This document shows, piece by piece, positions 1 to 8,967 of a DNA stretch of 64,000 bases. Every line of letters starts with the position of its first letter. Position 1 is the first letter of the stretch. Origin of the DNA: Verrucomicrobiia bacterium (GTDB lineage Bacteria > Verrucomicrobiota > Verrucomicrobiia > Limisphaerales > Fontisphaeraceae); assembly GCA_026414565.1 (NCBI GenBank), contig JAOAIT010000061.1, positions 62,001-126,000 on the forward strand, given 5' to 3'. A program made the position numbers and the translations under genes. The notes beneath the pieces were generated by a model. That model had not been told where the DNA came from. It saw only the letters and a program-made list of their open reading frames with translations, and searched no databases.

Positions 1-193
1 CCCCAGCCCGGGGCCGAGCTCAGCGGCGGGGATGTCCCGCCTGCCGCGCCCCACGGGGAGAGCATGGGGCCACGCGTGCGGAGGCGAAGTGCTCCCGGAG
101 CGGGATCCGGGGGGAGCGGTCAAGCTGCGGGCTGGTTCTGGCCCGGGCAGGGGCAGGGAGCCTGCGGCGAATTTGGGGCGTGAGTCGAGCTTC
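1..193. other. left window edge, no gene seen
   Basis: About 190 GC-rich bases beyond the pcm stop. Open frames here are shadow frames without family similarity. No terminator with a T run was found after pcm. Confidence 0.4.
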
Positions 194-946
194 CTATTTG
201 CGGGTCATGGGGACGAAGCGGACGGGGAGGACGGCCTGCTGGCGGACGTGGTCTTTTTCTTTGGTGAGCAGATAAAGCTCCTGGGCGTGGAGGGGGCCGA
301 CGGGGATGATCATGCGTCCACCGTCCTTGAGCTGGCGGACGAGGGGTTCGGGCACGCGGTCTGGCGCGCAGGTGACGATGATGGCGTCAAAGGGGGCATG
401 CTCCGGCCAGCCGAGGTAGCCGTCGCCGGCTTTGACGGTGACGTTGGTGAAGCCGAGGCGCTTGAGGGTGGCCTCCGCCTGGCGGGCGAGGGGTTCGATG
501 ATTTCGATGGTATAGACTTCCTTGACGAGGGGGGCAAGGACGGCGGCCTGGTAGCCGCTGCCGGTGCCGATTTCCAGGACGCGATGCTGCGGCTGGGGAT
601 CGAGGCACTGGGTCATGAAGGCGACGATGTAGGGCTGGGAAATGGTCTGGCCGTGGCCGATGGGGAGGGGGTAGTCCTCGTAGGCCTCCTTCACAACGTT
701 GGCCGGGACGAACTCATGGCGGGGAATTTGGCCCATGACTTCGAGCACGCGGCGGTTGGTGATGTCGCGGCCGAAACCGGCGAGCTGGTGTTCGACCATT
801 TGGCGGCGGGCGTGGGCGTAGGGGTCAGCGGCGCCGTCCGGGTTGGGCGGTTGTGTGGCGGAATTGCAGCCCCAAAACGACCACCAGCTCATGGTTGCCA
901 GCAGGAAGATGCCACAGGAGCGACGGGCTGATAAAGGCATTTTCAT
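194..946 (-). CDS. pcm: protein-L-isoaspartate O-methyltransferase, probably exported
   Basis: Repairs isoaspartyl residues in damaged proteins by SAM-dependent methylation. The 250-residue product has the family signature GHGQTISQP at about 97-105 and the SAM-binding motif EIGTGSGYQ at about 125-133, and its length suits Pcm plus an N-terminal extension. That extension (MKMPLSARRSCGIFLLATMSWWSFWGC) is hydrophobic and ends in Cys27, which suggests a signal peptide or atypical lipoprotein signal; cytoplasmic Pcm lacks this. I chose the ATG at 946 because the open frame upstream is proline- and arginine-rich with no family similarity and runs into the next gene. It is last in the same-strand run after the pilT/pilU group, 122 bases behind the pseudo-receiver gene. 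The family call is firm; export is inferred. Confidence 0.9.
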   Translation of the reverse strand: MKMPLSARRSCGIFLLATMSWWSFWGCNSATQPPNPDGAADPYAHARRQMVEHQLAGFGRDITNRRVLEVMGQIPRHEFVPANVVKEAYEDYPLPIGHGQTISQPYIVAFMTQCLDPQPQHRVLEIGTGSGYQAAVLAPLVKEVYTIEIIEPLARQAEATLKRLGFTNVTVKAGDGYLGWPEHAPFDAIIVTCAPDRVPEPLVRQLKDGGRMIIPVGPLHAQELYLLTKEKDHVRQQAVLPVRFVPMTRK

Positions 947-1068
947 GTTTTGTGCGGGCGGTTGATCAGGGGAAATATAAGCCCATTGGCGGCAGCGTGC
1001 CAGCCCGAGGGAGGCTGCCGGGGTGCGGGGAGTGAAGCTGAAGGGGGCGCGGGGAGGGGCGGCGAGGC

Positions 1069-1533
1069 TCAGAGCTTGCCCTGGCTCAGGCGGTCCTGGG
1101 TCTGGCGGTAGGGGGCCAGGAAGAGTTCGTTGTCGCTGATGATTTTGCCGAGGATGCCTTCGAGGTTGGGGAAGTCGGAGCGGTTGATGATGCCGTGAAC
1201 GCTGAGGGCGAAGGCCTGAAGGGGGTTGAGGGTTTGGTAATTTTCGGTCAGGAGGACGACGGTGGAATGCCGCCGGAGGTGCATGGGCAGGTTTTGGAGG
1301 TAAATCAGGCTTTGATTTTCCGGGAGCGAGGCACAATGGAAGGTTTCCTCGATGATGGTGACCTGGTACTGGTACTGGGTGAAGCGGGTCATGAAGTCCT
1401 CATGGTCGAGGGCGGCGTGGACTTTGTAGCCCATTTGATCGAGCACGCCCATGACCTGGACCTGCCATTCGAGGGTGCTGATGCCCAGGAGGGCGGGTTT
1501 GTCGGCCAGGGTTAAAATTTCGTATTGTTGCAT
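1069..1533 (-). CDS. receiver-like (pseudo-REC) protein next to pilus ATPases
   Basis: A 154-residue cytoplasmic protein with the alternating strand-helix pattern of a response-regulator receiver domain and no output domain. Where a receiver carries the phosphorylated Asp at the end of strand 3, this protein reads VTIIEE (about 58-63), so the acceptor is Glu; the strand-4 segment STVVLLTENY (about 90-99) resembles the receiver Thr/Ser region. It starts 6 bases after the PilU-type ATPase gene, so it is very likely co-transcribed and may act in pilus retraction or twitching control. The function is inferred from context only. It could also be a degenerate receiver used as a protein-interaction module. 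Confidence 0.65.
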   Translation of the reverse strand: MQQYEILTLADKPALLGISTLEWQVQVMGVLDQMGYKVHAALDHEDFMTRFTQYQYQVTIIEETFHCASLPENQSLIYLQNLPMHLRRHSTVVLLTENYQTLNPLQAFALSVHGIINRSDFPNLEGILGKIISDNELFLAPYRQTQDRLSQGKL

Positions 1534-1539
1534 GGGAGG

Positions 1540-2739
1540 TTATTTGAGTTTGAGGACGGGCGGGATGGGGATGTCGGTCTTTTTTTCCTCGGTTTTTTTC
1601 ATCTGCAGGTCGCTGTAGGCGGAGGTGATTTCGCCGCGTTTCTTTTTGATGTTGTCAATGCCGCGGCTGACGATGGCGCGTTTGCTGGCGGCCATGAGGG
1701 CGGTTTCCTCGGAGATGATGTTGTTTTCGAAGGCTTCGAGGCAGGCCTGGTCGAAATGGCGCCAGCCGAAGGGATAGGCGGCCTCGATGATTTCGTAGAA
1801 GCTCTTGCCCTCGCTTTCGCCGTGGATGATGGAATCCTTGGTGCGGAGGTTGTTGCCCATGATTTCGAGGAGGGCGTAGCGGCCGCCGCCGATTTTGGGC
1901 ACCAGGCGCTGGCTGATGACCCAGCGGAGGGTGTCGGCGAGGCGGACGCGGACCTGCTCCTGTTCCTCCGGCTCGAACATGCCGAGGATGCGGTTGATGG
2001 TCTGGCCGGCGTCAATGGTGTGGAGGGTGCTGAGGACGAGGTGGCCGGTTTCGGCGGCGCTGAGGCCGATTTCGACGGTTTCGCGGTCGCGCATTTCGCC
2101 CACGAGGATGATCTTGGGGGCCTGGCGCAGGGCGGCGCGGAGGCCGCTGGAGAAGGAGTCGAAGTCGTTGCCCATTTCCCGCTGGTTGAAGGTGGCCTTT
2201 TTTTGCGGGTGCACGAACTCCACGGGGTCTTCGAGGGTGATGATGTGGATGGAGCGGGTTTCGTTGATTTCGTTGAGGAGGGCGGCGAGGGTGGTGCTTT
2301 TGCCGGAGCCGGTGGCGCCGGTGACGAGGACGAGGCCGGTTTTTTCCTTGGCGACCTGGTAAAAGATTTCCGGCATGCCCAATTCCTTGAGGGTGGGGAT
2401 TTTGGTGTTGAGCTTGCGGAGGACGCAGGAGTAATGGCCGCGCTGGCTGAAGATGTTGACGCGGAAGCGGGCCCGGCCCTCGACGCCGTAGGAGGCATCG
2501 CAGGAGCCGCTGCGGAGCAGGTCTTCCATGAGGCGGCGGTTGCCGCCGATGAGGTTCAGGGCGATGGTTTCGGTCTGGAAGGGGGTGAGTTTTTCGATGG
2601 GCGGATCAATTTGGATGGGCCGCAGCTCGCCGTCGTGCTCGACCTGCAGGGGTTTGTCCACCGTGATGTTGAGGTCGGAGACGTCCGGATGATAATCGAG
2701 CATCCGGTTGAGGATGTAGTCCAGTTCGTTGCGTCGCAT
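1540..2739 (-). CDS. PilT/PilU-family type IV pilus retraction ATPase
   Basis: Hexameric motor ATPase of the secretion superfamily that powers pilus retraction at the inner-membrane base. The 399 residues show an N-terminal PAS-like region (1-110), Walker A GATGSGKSTT at 141-150, the acidic box ITLEDPVEF at about 167-175, Walker B IILVGEMRD at about 210-218 and the His-box AETGHLVLSTLHT at 229-241. A C-terminal tail of about 30 residues, rich in Lys and Glu, extends beyond usual PilT. It lies downstream of a second, more canonical PilT, which is the common pilT-pilU arrangement; by that logic this copy is PilU-like. No tetracysteine motif is present, so it is not a GspE/PilB assembly ATPase. 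Confidence 0.92.
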   Translation of the reverse strand: MRRNELDYILNRMLDYHPDVSDLNITVDKPLQVEHDGELRPIQIDPPIEKLTPFQTETIALNLIGGNRRLMEDLLRSGSCDASYGVEGRARFRVNIFSQRGHYSCVLRKLNTKIPTLKELGMPEIFYQVAKEKTGLVLVTGATGSGKSTTLAALLNEINETRSIHIITLEDPVEFVHPQKKATFNQREMGNDFDSFSSGLRAALRQAPKIILVGEMRDRETVEIGLSAAETGHLVLSTLHTIDAGQTINRILGMFEPEEQEQVRVRLADTLRWVISQRLVPKIGGGRYALLEIMGNNLRTKDSIIHGESEGKSFYEIIEAAYPFGWRHFDQACLEAFENNIISEETALMAASKRAIVSRGIDNIKKKRGEITSAYSDLQMKKTEEKKTDIPIPPVLKLK

Positions 2740-2787
2740 AAGCGGGAGGCCCGCGGGGCCGCGGGGGCGGCCGGCGGGCCGGGTTGG

Positions 2788-3900
2788 TTATTCCACATCG
2801 CCGTTGGCCCGGGCTTCCTCCTGCCGTTCCGGCGACAGGAAGGGGAAAAACTTTTTCTTGTCCAGGCACTTTTCGAAGGCTTCGTCGGGGGAGATGCGCT
2901 TCATTTTGAGGTGGTCCATGATGGCGTCGTCGAGGGGCTGGTTGCCGATGCGTTTGCCGACCTGGATCATGCCGGGGATCTGGTGGGTTTTGCCTTCGCG
3001 GACGAGGTTGGCCACCGCGGTGGTGAAGACGAGGATTTCAAGGGCGGCCACGCGGCCCTTGCGGTCAATGCGTTTGAAGAGGTTTTGGGCCACGACTCCG
3101 CGCAGGGCCTCGGAGAGGGTGGCGCGGATTTTGTTTTGTTGGTCGGCGGGGAAGACGTCAATGATGCGGTCCACGGTTTTGGCGGCGCTCTGGGTGTGGA
3201 GGGTGCCGAAGACGAGGTGGCCGGTGCTGGCGGCGGTGAGGGCCAGCTCGATGGTTTCCAGGTCGCGCATTTCGCCGACGAGGATGATGTCGGGGTCTTC
3301 GCGCAGGGCGCCGCGGAGGGCGGCGGCGAAGGACTTGGTGTGGACGCCCACTTCGCGGTGGTTGACGAGGCAGCCCTTGCTTTCGTGGACGAACTCGATG
3401 GGGTCCTCGATGGTCAGGATGTGGTCGCGGCGGTTTTTGTTGGCGTAATCCACCATGGCGGCGAGGGTGGTGCTTTTGCCGGAGCCGGTGGGGCCGGTGA
3501 CCAGCACCAGGCCCTTGTGGAGCATGCAGAATTTTTTGAGGACGGGCGGCAGGGGGGCGTCGAGTTTTTCGAAATCCTCGAAGGACAGGACCTTGCTGGG
3601 AATCTGGCGGAAGACGGCGGCGATGCCATTTTTCTGGTTGAAGAAGTTGGCGCGGAAGCGGGAGACGCCGGGGATTTCATAGCCGAAGTCCACGTCGCCG
3701 GTTTCCTCGAACACCTTGATCTTGTACTCGGGCGCGATCTCATAGAGCATGGCCTTGAGCGAGTCGTTCTCCAGCGGCGGGAAATCCACCCGGTGCAGCT
3801 CGCCGTTGATGCGCAGCATGGGCGGATTGCCGGAGGACATGTGGAGGTCCGAGGCTTTTTGTTCGAGGAGCAGATTAAAAAAGGCGTCAATTTTGGCCAT
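2788..3900 (-). CDS. pilT: type IV pilus retraction ATPase PilT
   Basis: Twitching-motility ATPase that depolymerises type IV pili. The 370-residue protein has the PilT hallmark ASDLHMSSG at 16-24, Walker A GPTGSGKST at 136-144, the acidic box TIEDPIEF at about 163-170, Walker B IILVGEMRD at about 205-213 and STGHLVFGTLHT at about 225-236. Its length is close to the family norm of about 345-370. It is first in a minus-strand cluster with the second retraction ATPase (48 bases downstream) and the pseudo-receiver gene, and divergent from the MidA gene across 63 AT-richer bases that must hold both promoters. Confidence 0.95.
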   Translation of the reverse strand: MAKIDAFFNLLLEQKASDLHMSSGNPPMLRINGELHRVDFPPLENDSLKAMLYEIAPEYKIKVFEETGDVDFGYEIPGVSRFRANFFNQKNGIAAVFRQIPSKVLSFEDFEKLDAPLPPVLKKFCMLHKGLVLVTGPTGSGKSTTLAAMVDYANKNRRDHILTIEDPIEFVHESKGCLVNHREVGVHTKSFAAALRGALREDPDIILVGEMRDLETIELALTAASTGHLVFGTLHTQSAAKTVDRIIDVFPADQQNKIRATLSEALRGVVAQNLFKRIDRKGRVAALEILVFTTAVANLVREGKTHQIPGMIQVGKRIGNQPLDDAIMDHLKMKRISPDEAFEKCLDKKKFFPFLSPERQEEARANGDVE

Positions 3901-3963
3901 AAAAATGGATATGTGTCAGTCCCGCCTCATACTATTAGATGAAAATGTCGAAACTGCAAGCTT

Positions 3964-5046
3964 ATGAATGACCTGCGGGAGGTGGTGCGGGAGGCGCTGC
4001 GCGCCGGCGGGGGCGCCCTGCCGTTTGCGCGGTTCATGGAGCTGGTGTTGTATCATCCCGGCCTGGGTTATTACGAGCGCCGCGAGCACACTCCCGGCCG
4101 GCGGGGGGATTACTTCACCAGTGTGAGCGCCGGGCCGTTGTTTGGGGAATTGCTGGCGCATCAACTGGCCGGCTGGCTGCGGGAATATGAACCCGCCCGC
4201 CCGCTGGTGGTGGTGGAGGCGGGCGCGCATGACGGGCGGCTGGCGGCCGACGTGCTGGGGACGCTGCACCGGCGCCATCCGGAGCTGGCCGCGCGGGTGA
4301 TGTTTTATTTGTGGGAGCCGTCCGACACGCGCGCGGCGTGGCAGCAGGAGACCCTGGCGCCCTTTGCCGGGCAGGTACGGCGTGCGCGGACGGCGGAAGA
4401 GTTGCCGCGGCCGCTGGCGGGGGTGATTTATGCCAATGAACTGCTGGACGCCCTGCCGGTTCACCGGCTGGGGTGGGATGCCGCCCGGCAGGAATGGTTT
4501 GAGTGGGGAGTGCAAGAAGGCTGCGGGGGTCTGACCTGGACACGGCTGCCGTTGAGTGCGGCAGAACTGGCGCCTGACTTGCCGCAGGCCGTGCTGGAGG
4601 TGTTGCCGGCGGATTTCACGGTGGAGGTGGGGCCGGCCGCAGTGCGCTGGTGGCAGGAGGCCGCGGCGTGTCTTGGGGCGGGGGGGCGGCTGGTGACATT
4701 CGATTATGGCCCGCTGCAGGCGCTGCCGGTGGATCCGCGGCGGCCGCGCGGCACTTTGCGGGCCTACTGGCGGCATGCGTTGCAGGAAGATTTGCTGGCC
4801 CGGCCGGGGGAGCAGGACATTACGGCGGATGTCCCATTTGCGGTGCTGGAAGCGGCCGGGCGGGCGGCGGGGCTGGTGACGGAGCACTGTGAGAGACAAG
4901 GCCGGTTTTTGACGCGGCTGGCCCTGGGGCTGGGGGAGGCCCTGGAGTGGACGCCGGCGCGGCGGCGGCAGTTCATGACGCTGACCCATCCGCAGCACAT
5001 GGGCGAGCGCTTTGGGGTGCTGGTGCAGCGGCGAGCGGCGGCCTGA
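3964..5046 (+). CDS. class I SAM-dependent methyltransferase, MidA/NDUFAF7 family
   Basis: A 360-residue protein of the MidA (DUF185) family; the mitochondrial member NDUFAF7 methylates an arginine of complex I, but bacterial substrates are not established. Visible hallmarks are FMELVLYHPGLGYY near residues 24-37, GDYFTSVSAGPLFGELLA at 48-65 and the SAM-binding segment VVVEAGAHDGRL at about 82-93. YANELLDALPVH further on is the conserved post-motif segment. The gene stands alone on the plus strand between minus-strand genes. Its TGA abuts the convergent TGA of the SET-domain gene (TGATCA), so the two messages must overlap in their 3' ends. Confidence 0.88.
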   Translation: MNDLREVVREALRAGGGALPFARFMELVLYHPGLGYYERREHTPGRRGDYFTSVSAGPLFGELLAHQLAGWLREYEPARPLVVVEAGAHDGRLAADVLGTLHRRHPELAARVMFYLWEPSDTRAAWQQETLAPFAGQVRRARTAEELPRPLAGVIYANELLDALPVHRLGWDAARQEWFEWGVQEGCGGLTWTRLPLSAAELAPDLPQAVLEVLPADFTVEVGPAAVRWWQEAAACLGAGGRLVTFDYGPLQALPVDPRRPRGTLRAYWRHALQEDLLARPGEQDITADVPFAVLEAAGRAAGLVTEHCERQGRFLTRLALGLGEALEWTPARRRQFMTLTHPQHMGERFGVLVQRRAAA

Positions 5047-5505
5047 TCAGGAGGCGGCGGCGGTCTGGGCCTGCCGCTGGCGCAAGAGGGGGTGAAACTC
5101 CTCGGCCACGATGTACCCCACGCAGTTGGGCGCGCCGCAATGGCAGGGGTGGTCCTGGTAATCCACCAGGTCGTAGCCGTAATTGAAGGTCAGCTCCTCG
5201 CCAGCCCGGATGTTGCGGCGGGCCACGATCCAGATGCGGCCATGGTCCATGACGGCTTCGCAGTTGGGATCGCAACTGTGATTGAGAAAACGGGCGGGAT
5301 TCCAGGGCACCAGGCCGTCCAGGTCGAATTGCTCATCGAGATGAAAAATGTAGGCGTTCAGGGCTTCGCAACGCCGCAGGGATTCGGCCTTGGAGATGCG
5401 CTCGCCGACGTACTCCAGGATGCGGGTGCCGGCGGGGATGTCCCGCCGGGCAAAACCGCCGCGCCCGTGGATGGGCGAGTCGTGAATTTCATACAGCTCT
5501 TCCAT
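5047..5505 (-). CDS. SET domain-containing protein (putative lysine methyltransferase)
   Basis: A compact 152-residue SET-domain protein. The family transfers methyl from SAM to lysine side chains. It contains the whole core: the N-terminal strand GRGGFARRDIPAG (about 14-26), the pseudoknot motif NHSCDPNC at 75-82, ELTFNYGYD at 104-112 and a post-SET cysteine cluster CHCGAPNC at 121-128, which with Cys78 can form the post-SET zinc site. All key residues are present, so activity is plausible. The family is eukaryote-typical but recurs in chlamydiae and Verrucomicrobiota. Substrate unknown. It ends immediately against the convergent MidA gene. Confidence 0.9.
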   Translation of the reverse strand: MEELYEIHDSPIHGRGGFARRDIPAGTRILEYVGERISKAESLRRCEALNAYIFHLDEQFDLDGLVPWNPARFLNHSCDPNCEAVMDHGRIWIVARRNIRAGEELTFNYGYDLVDYQDHPCHCGAPNCVGYIVAEEFHPLLRQRQAQTAAAS

Positions 5506-5633
5506 TTAATTAACGGTGGATATTATGATTATCCATGGCGGGCTGGAAAGGTTTGATTTACCCCCGGCGGTCCGATGGAGTGACCGGCGGGGGCAGGGGC
5601 GGTGCGCGCCGGCCGTTGGTGATTGGAGTGTGC
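5506..5633. other. intergenic gap
   Basis: A 128-base gap between two minus-strand genes. The part next to the SET gene is AT-rich (TTAATTAA at the start codon, then GGATATTATGATTATCC, an imperfect dyad) and probably carries its promoter. I could not define -35 and -10 boxes. The rest is GC-rich without a clear terminator. Confidence 0.4.
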
Positions 5634-8600
5634 TTAACGCGGCGAGGGCATGGCCGAGGGATTGGCGCTCCATGCCAGCGGGAGCAGGCGCAGGACACCG
5701 TAGGCGTCCAGGGGCACAAACCAGCCGGTTTGCAGGTTGCCATCGGCTCCCTCCAGGGCGGGGGAGAAGCAGCCCTGGACGCGGCTTTGGGCCACGGTGC
5801 GCAAAGTGGCGGCGGCCTCCACCACGGCGATGTTTCCTTGCGATTGCACGCCCAGCCACGTGCCCAGCGGGACGAGTTTTTCGGGGTAGCCGTTGAAGTT
5901 CAGGCGGCCCCATTCCTGCCATTTGCCTTGAGTGTCGAGGCGCCAGCCCAACAAGGTGGTGGCGCTGGCGTCAGGGGCGTATTTGCCTTCCAGGTAGAAC
6001 ACGCCGCCCTGGTGCACCCGGGGCGGCTGGGCTTCGGCGGGCAGTGGCAGGGAGGCCACCAGATGGAATTGGGTGCCGTCGTAGGCGCCGGCGTCCACGT
6101 ATTGCCGGTAGTCGCTCAGGCCATTGGTGGTGTAATGGGGGCCGGTGGTATAGAGGATGTTGCCTTCGTGGGAGAGGCCGATGAGCGTGCCGGGGAGGTT
6201 CACCGGGGCGCGCACCACCGGCTCCTGGGGATCGGTGAAATCCACCACCGAGAGATAATGCTTTTGCTCCACCCGCCAGGCATAGGGCACGGGTTCGCCG
6301 ACGGGATAATCGGAGGGCACGCTGATTGGCGCGGACCAGGCCCTGGCGCCATGGCTGAGGAAGACGCAATTACCCTGAGCCACCGGGCGGCTGAATTGGA
6401 GCCAGCCGTTGGTGCTCAAATCCACGGAGGAGACCCATTTAATGGGCGAGGTGGGGCTGCCCACTTCGAAGGCCACCATCTCGCCGCCGCCGCTGCCATA
6501 GATGGGGCCGGGCCAGAAGCCAAAGCGGCCCAAGGTGATGGGCCCATCCCAGAGCACCGGCATGATGTAATAATAGGGCAGGGGTTGGGTGTTGACCCAG
6601 ACGAGGAGGCCATGGTCCAGCCAGAGCGGCTCCCATTGCTGGCCATAATCAGCGTGGCCGTGGTTGCCCTCGTACACGCCCAGAATCTGGAGCTGTGGCA
6701 GGGCGGCGAGGTCAATGACGGTGAGTTTGAAGTTGCTGTCAGTGCCGGCGGGGGAATCGGTTGCCGCATACCCGCGCCACCAATAACCATCGGAGGGGGT
6801 TTGCAGGAGGTAAAGCCGGTCGTTGCGCAACGTGGCGCCGACCACGGGCCAGGCGGAGAGCCGCAACAGGTTCACGACGCGATTGGGGTCGGCCTGGGTG
6901 GAGACGCGCAGGACGGGCTGGTCGTTCGGGTTGCCGCTGTAGTAGTTGCGGCGGTCAAACAACTGGAGCAGATGGGAGCCGGCCACCCAAAGGCGGGAGA
7001 CGGGCCAGGAAAGTTCGAGGGAAGCGGTGACCCGGGGATGATCGCGGTCGGCGGCGTCCACCGTCAGCAGCTCCCAGCCGGAGAGGGAGAGGATGCGGTT
7101 CTGGTAGAGAGTGGCGCGGCGGGGCTGCATTTGGTGCTCGATGACGCCGCGCTGGACAAGATTGGTCTGGCGCAGATCAATCAACTGGACGCGCTGGGCG
7201 TAGCCGTTGGAGACCAAGCCGCCGTAAGGGACCAGGATCAGGCCGGCTTGCGGCAGGACGGTGAAGGCTTTTTCATCCAGGTTGGCCTCGCTCCAGGAGG
7301 CGTACTCGCCCAGGAGGATTTTATTGTGCAGGCGGGGCTGTGCGGGATTGCTGACATCGAAGAGGGAAACGGCGACGCGGCTGTTTTCCCAGCCCACCGC
7401 CACCAGACGGTCGCCCAACGGCTCGATGTAGGTGGACCAGCCGGGCACTTCAAGCTCGCCAGCGATGCGGGGACGGGCGGGGTCGGACAAGTCCACCACC
7501 CAGAGCGGGTCCACCTGGAAGAAGGTCACGACATAGGCGCGCGTGCCGTCGAAGCGGGTGGCGTGGAGGGATTCGTTGTAGCCGAGGATCACTTCGCCCA
7601 GTTTGGCGATGCCCAAGGGGCCGGCGCTGCGGGGATCGGGCAGGCGCCAGGTTTCGAGGCGGGTGCGCATGCGGTTGGTGGGGGTGGGCGTCCAATCCTC
7701 GGCCACGGTGGTCAGGATGCCGCCGTGATAATGGATTTTGAATTTGTCCTTGAGATGGCCGGCGGGCTGGAGGGAGGCGAATTCCTGCATCTGGCCGTTG
7801 GGGGCGGTGATGTCCACCACATGGAGGACGGAGCGCTGGAAATTTTCACGGCTGCGATGGGCCACGAAGAGGAAGGTGTCGGTGGCGGTCACGACGTCAT
7901 CGCTCTGGCCCGCAAACCAGAGCTGGGTGCGGCGGAGGGGCCGGGCGGGGTCCGCCAAGTCGAAGGATTCCACCATGGTGCCGTATTCCCACTGGGTGTT
8001 GGTGGTGCCAGTGACGGGGCGGTACACGGAGCTGGAGACATAGAGCGCGGTGCCCACCAGGCGGCTTTCCTGCAGGCGCCCGGCCACAGGGGCGGTGGCG
8101 GCGGGGGAGGGGGTGGAGCCGGCCACATTGACCACCAGCACCTGGCCGCTCTGGTAACTGCCGCTCTCGCAGGTTTCGCGGACCAGCAGCACGGCATAAG
8201 TGTCATTTAACACGTACATCTGCTCGCCGACCGCCGGCAGGGACAAGGTGCCCCGCAACCGGGGCGCATCCGGATTTTGCAGGTCCACGATTTGCAGGCC
8301 GCGGTTTTGGTTGAAGTAGTAAAGTGTTGCGCCGCGGATTTTCCAGATGTCGGACTCGACGACTTCGCGGGGCTGGCCGCCGGTGTCCATATCGGTGGGG
8401 GTGCGCACTTCGATGCCGCCCATGCCGGTGGAGGTGTAGATCATCGGGCCGCCGTAGGTGTTCACTTCCGTCTCGGCCGGGCCGGAGAAATTGGTCTGGC
8501 CGGTGTAGAAATTGTCCGGCAGTGCCGCCTGGGGGCGCGCCTTGACGCGCAACATTTCCATGGACCTGCCCGGGGGCAGGGAGACGGTGAGCCGTCCGCC

Positions 8601-8843
8601 CCCGCCGTCGGTGCGCACCACCGCGCGCGGTTCCCAGGTGCCGCGGCCAAAGCGGGCGCGGCCTTCCAGGGTGATTTCGCGGAAGCCCACCGGTGCTTGG
8701 ATTTCAACGAGGATATTGGTGCGGGTCGGTTTGATGGCGGTGATAACCGGCACGGGAGGGACCGCCAGGGCTAGGCTGGCGGCCAGCAAAAACATTCCCC
8801 CCGCCCCGGCGGAGAAACGCCCAAAGCGGCTGCGCAAAATCAT
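5634..8843 (-). CDS. secreted beta-propeller domain protein
   Basis: A large exported protein of 1069 residues. The N-terminus has a clear signal peptide (hydrophobic run ending SLALAVPP near residues 21-29). The body is a series of beta-strand repeats with phrases such as LQIVDLQNPDAPRLRGTL, LWVVDLSDPARPRIAGEL and VSLFDVSNPAQPRLHNK, the spacing expected of a secreted beta-propeller domain (LVIVDVSDPA-type repeats). No catalytic residues are obvious. The ATG at 8843 is chosen because it starts the signal peptide; upstream frame overlaps the neighbouring glycosidase gene. It follows the GH106-type gene by 124 bases and may be co-transcribed. Likely role: cell-surface binding or scaffold; function unknown. 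Confidence 0.75.
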   Translation of the reverse strand: MILRSRFGRFSAGAGGMFLLAASLALAVPPVPVITAIKPTRTNILVEIQAPVGFREITLEGRARFGRGTWEPRAVVRTDGGGGRLTVSLPPGRSMEMLRVKARPQAALPDNFYTGQTNFSGPAETEVNTYGGPMIYTSTGMGGIEVRTPTDMDTGGQPREVVESDIWKIRGATLYYFNQNRGLQIVDLQNPDAPRLRGTLSLPAVGEQMYVLNDTYAVLLVRETCESGSYQSGQVLVVNVAGSTPSPAATAPVAGRLQESRLVGTALYVSSSVYRPVTGTTNTQWEYGTMVESFDLADPARPLRRTQLWFAGQSDDVVTATDTFLFVAHRSRENFQRSVLHVVDITAPNGQMQEFASLQPAGHLKDKFKIHYHGGILTTVAEDWTPTPTNRMRTRLETWRLPDPRSAGPLGIAKLGEVILGYNESLHATRFDGTRAYVVTFFQVDPLWVVDLSDPARPRIAGELEVPGWSTYIEPLGDRLVAVGWENSRVAVSLFDVSNPAQPRLHNKILLGEYASWSEANLDEKAFTVLPQAGLILVPYGGLVSNGYAQRVQLIDLRQTNLVQRGVIEHQMQPRRATLYQNRILSLSGWELLTVDAADRDHPRVTASLELSWPVSRLWVAGSHLLQLFDRRNYYSGNPNDQPVLRVSTQADPNRVVNLLRLSAWPVVGATLRNDRLYLLQTPSDGYWWRGYAATDSPAGTDSNFKLTVIDLAALPQLQILGVYEGNHGHADYGQQWEPLWLDHGLLVWVNTQPLPYYYIMPVLWDGPITLGRFGFWPGPIYGSGGGEMVAFEVGSPTSPIKWVSSVDLSTNGWLQFSRPVAQGNCVFLSHGARAWSAPISVPSDYPVGEPVPYAWRVEQKHYLSVVDFTDPQEPVVRAPVNLPGTLIGLSHEGNILYTTGPHYTTNGLSDYRQYVDAGAYDGTQFHLVASLPLPAEAQPPRVHQGGVFYLEGKYAPDASATTLLGWRLDTQGKWQEWGRLNFNGYPEKLVPLGTWLGVQSQGNIAVVEAAATLRTVAQSRVQGCFSPALEGADGNLQTGWFVPLDAYGVLRLLPLAWSANPSAMPSPR

Positions 8844-8967
8844 AAGCGTGTCCGGCTGATGTTTAAGACTCCAATAACCAATAAACGCCCCCGAATCCTC
8901 CCTGTCAAGCGAGGCAAGGGGGTATTTGTTGGGGGCCACTCTGGCCTTTTGGCGGGTGGCCGGTGGT

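Noticed and set aside
194-1336. Pcm start at 1336
   Set aside because: The extra 130 residues are Pro/Arg-rich, overlap the pseudo-receiver gene and lack similarity; the ATG at 946 begins a plausible signal sequence.
1525-3942. Plus-strand open frame of 805 codons opposite pilT/pilU
   Set aside because: It is the antisense shadow of the two ATPase genes in GC-rich DNA; composition is Gly/Ala/Asp-rich with no domain or start signal.
5535-8210. Plus-strand open frame of 891 codons
   Set aside because: Antisense shadow of the secreted beta-propeller gene; no recognisable motif.
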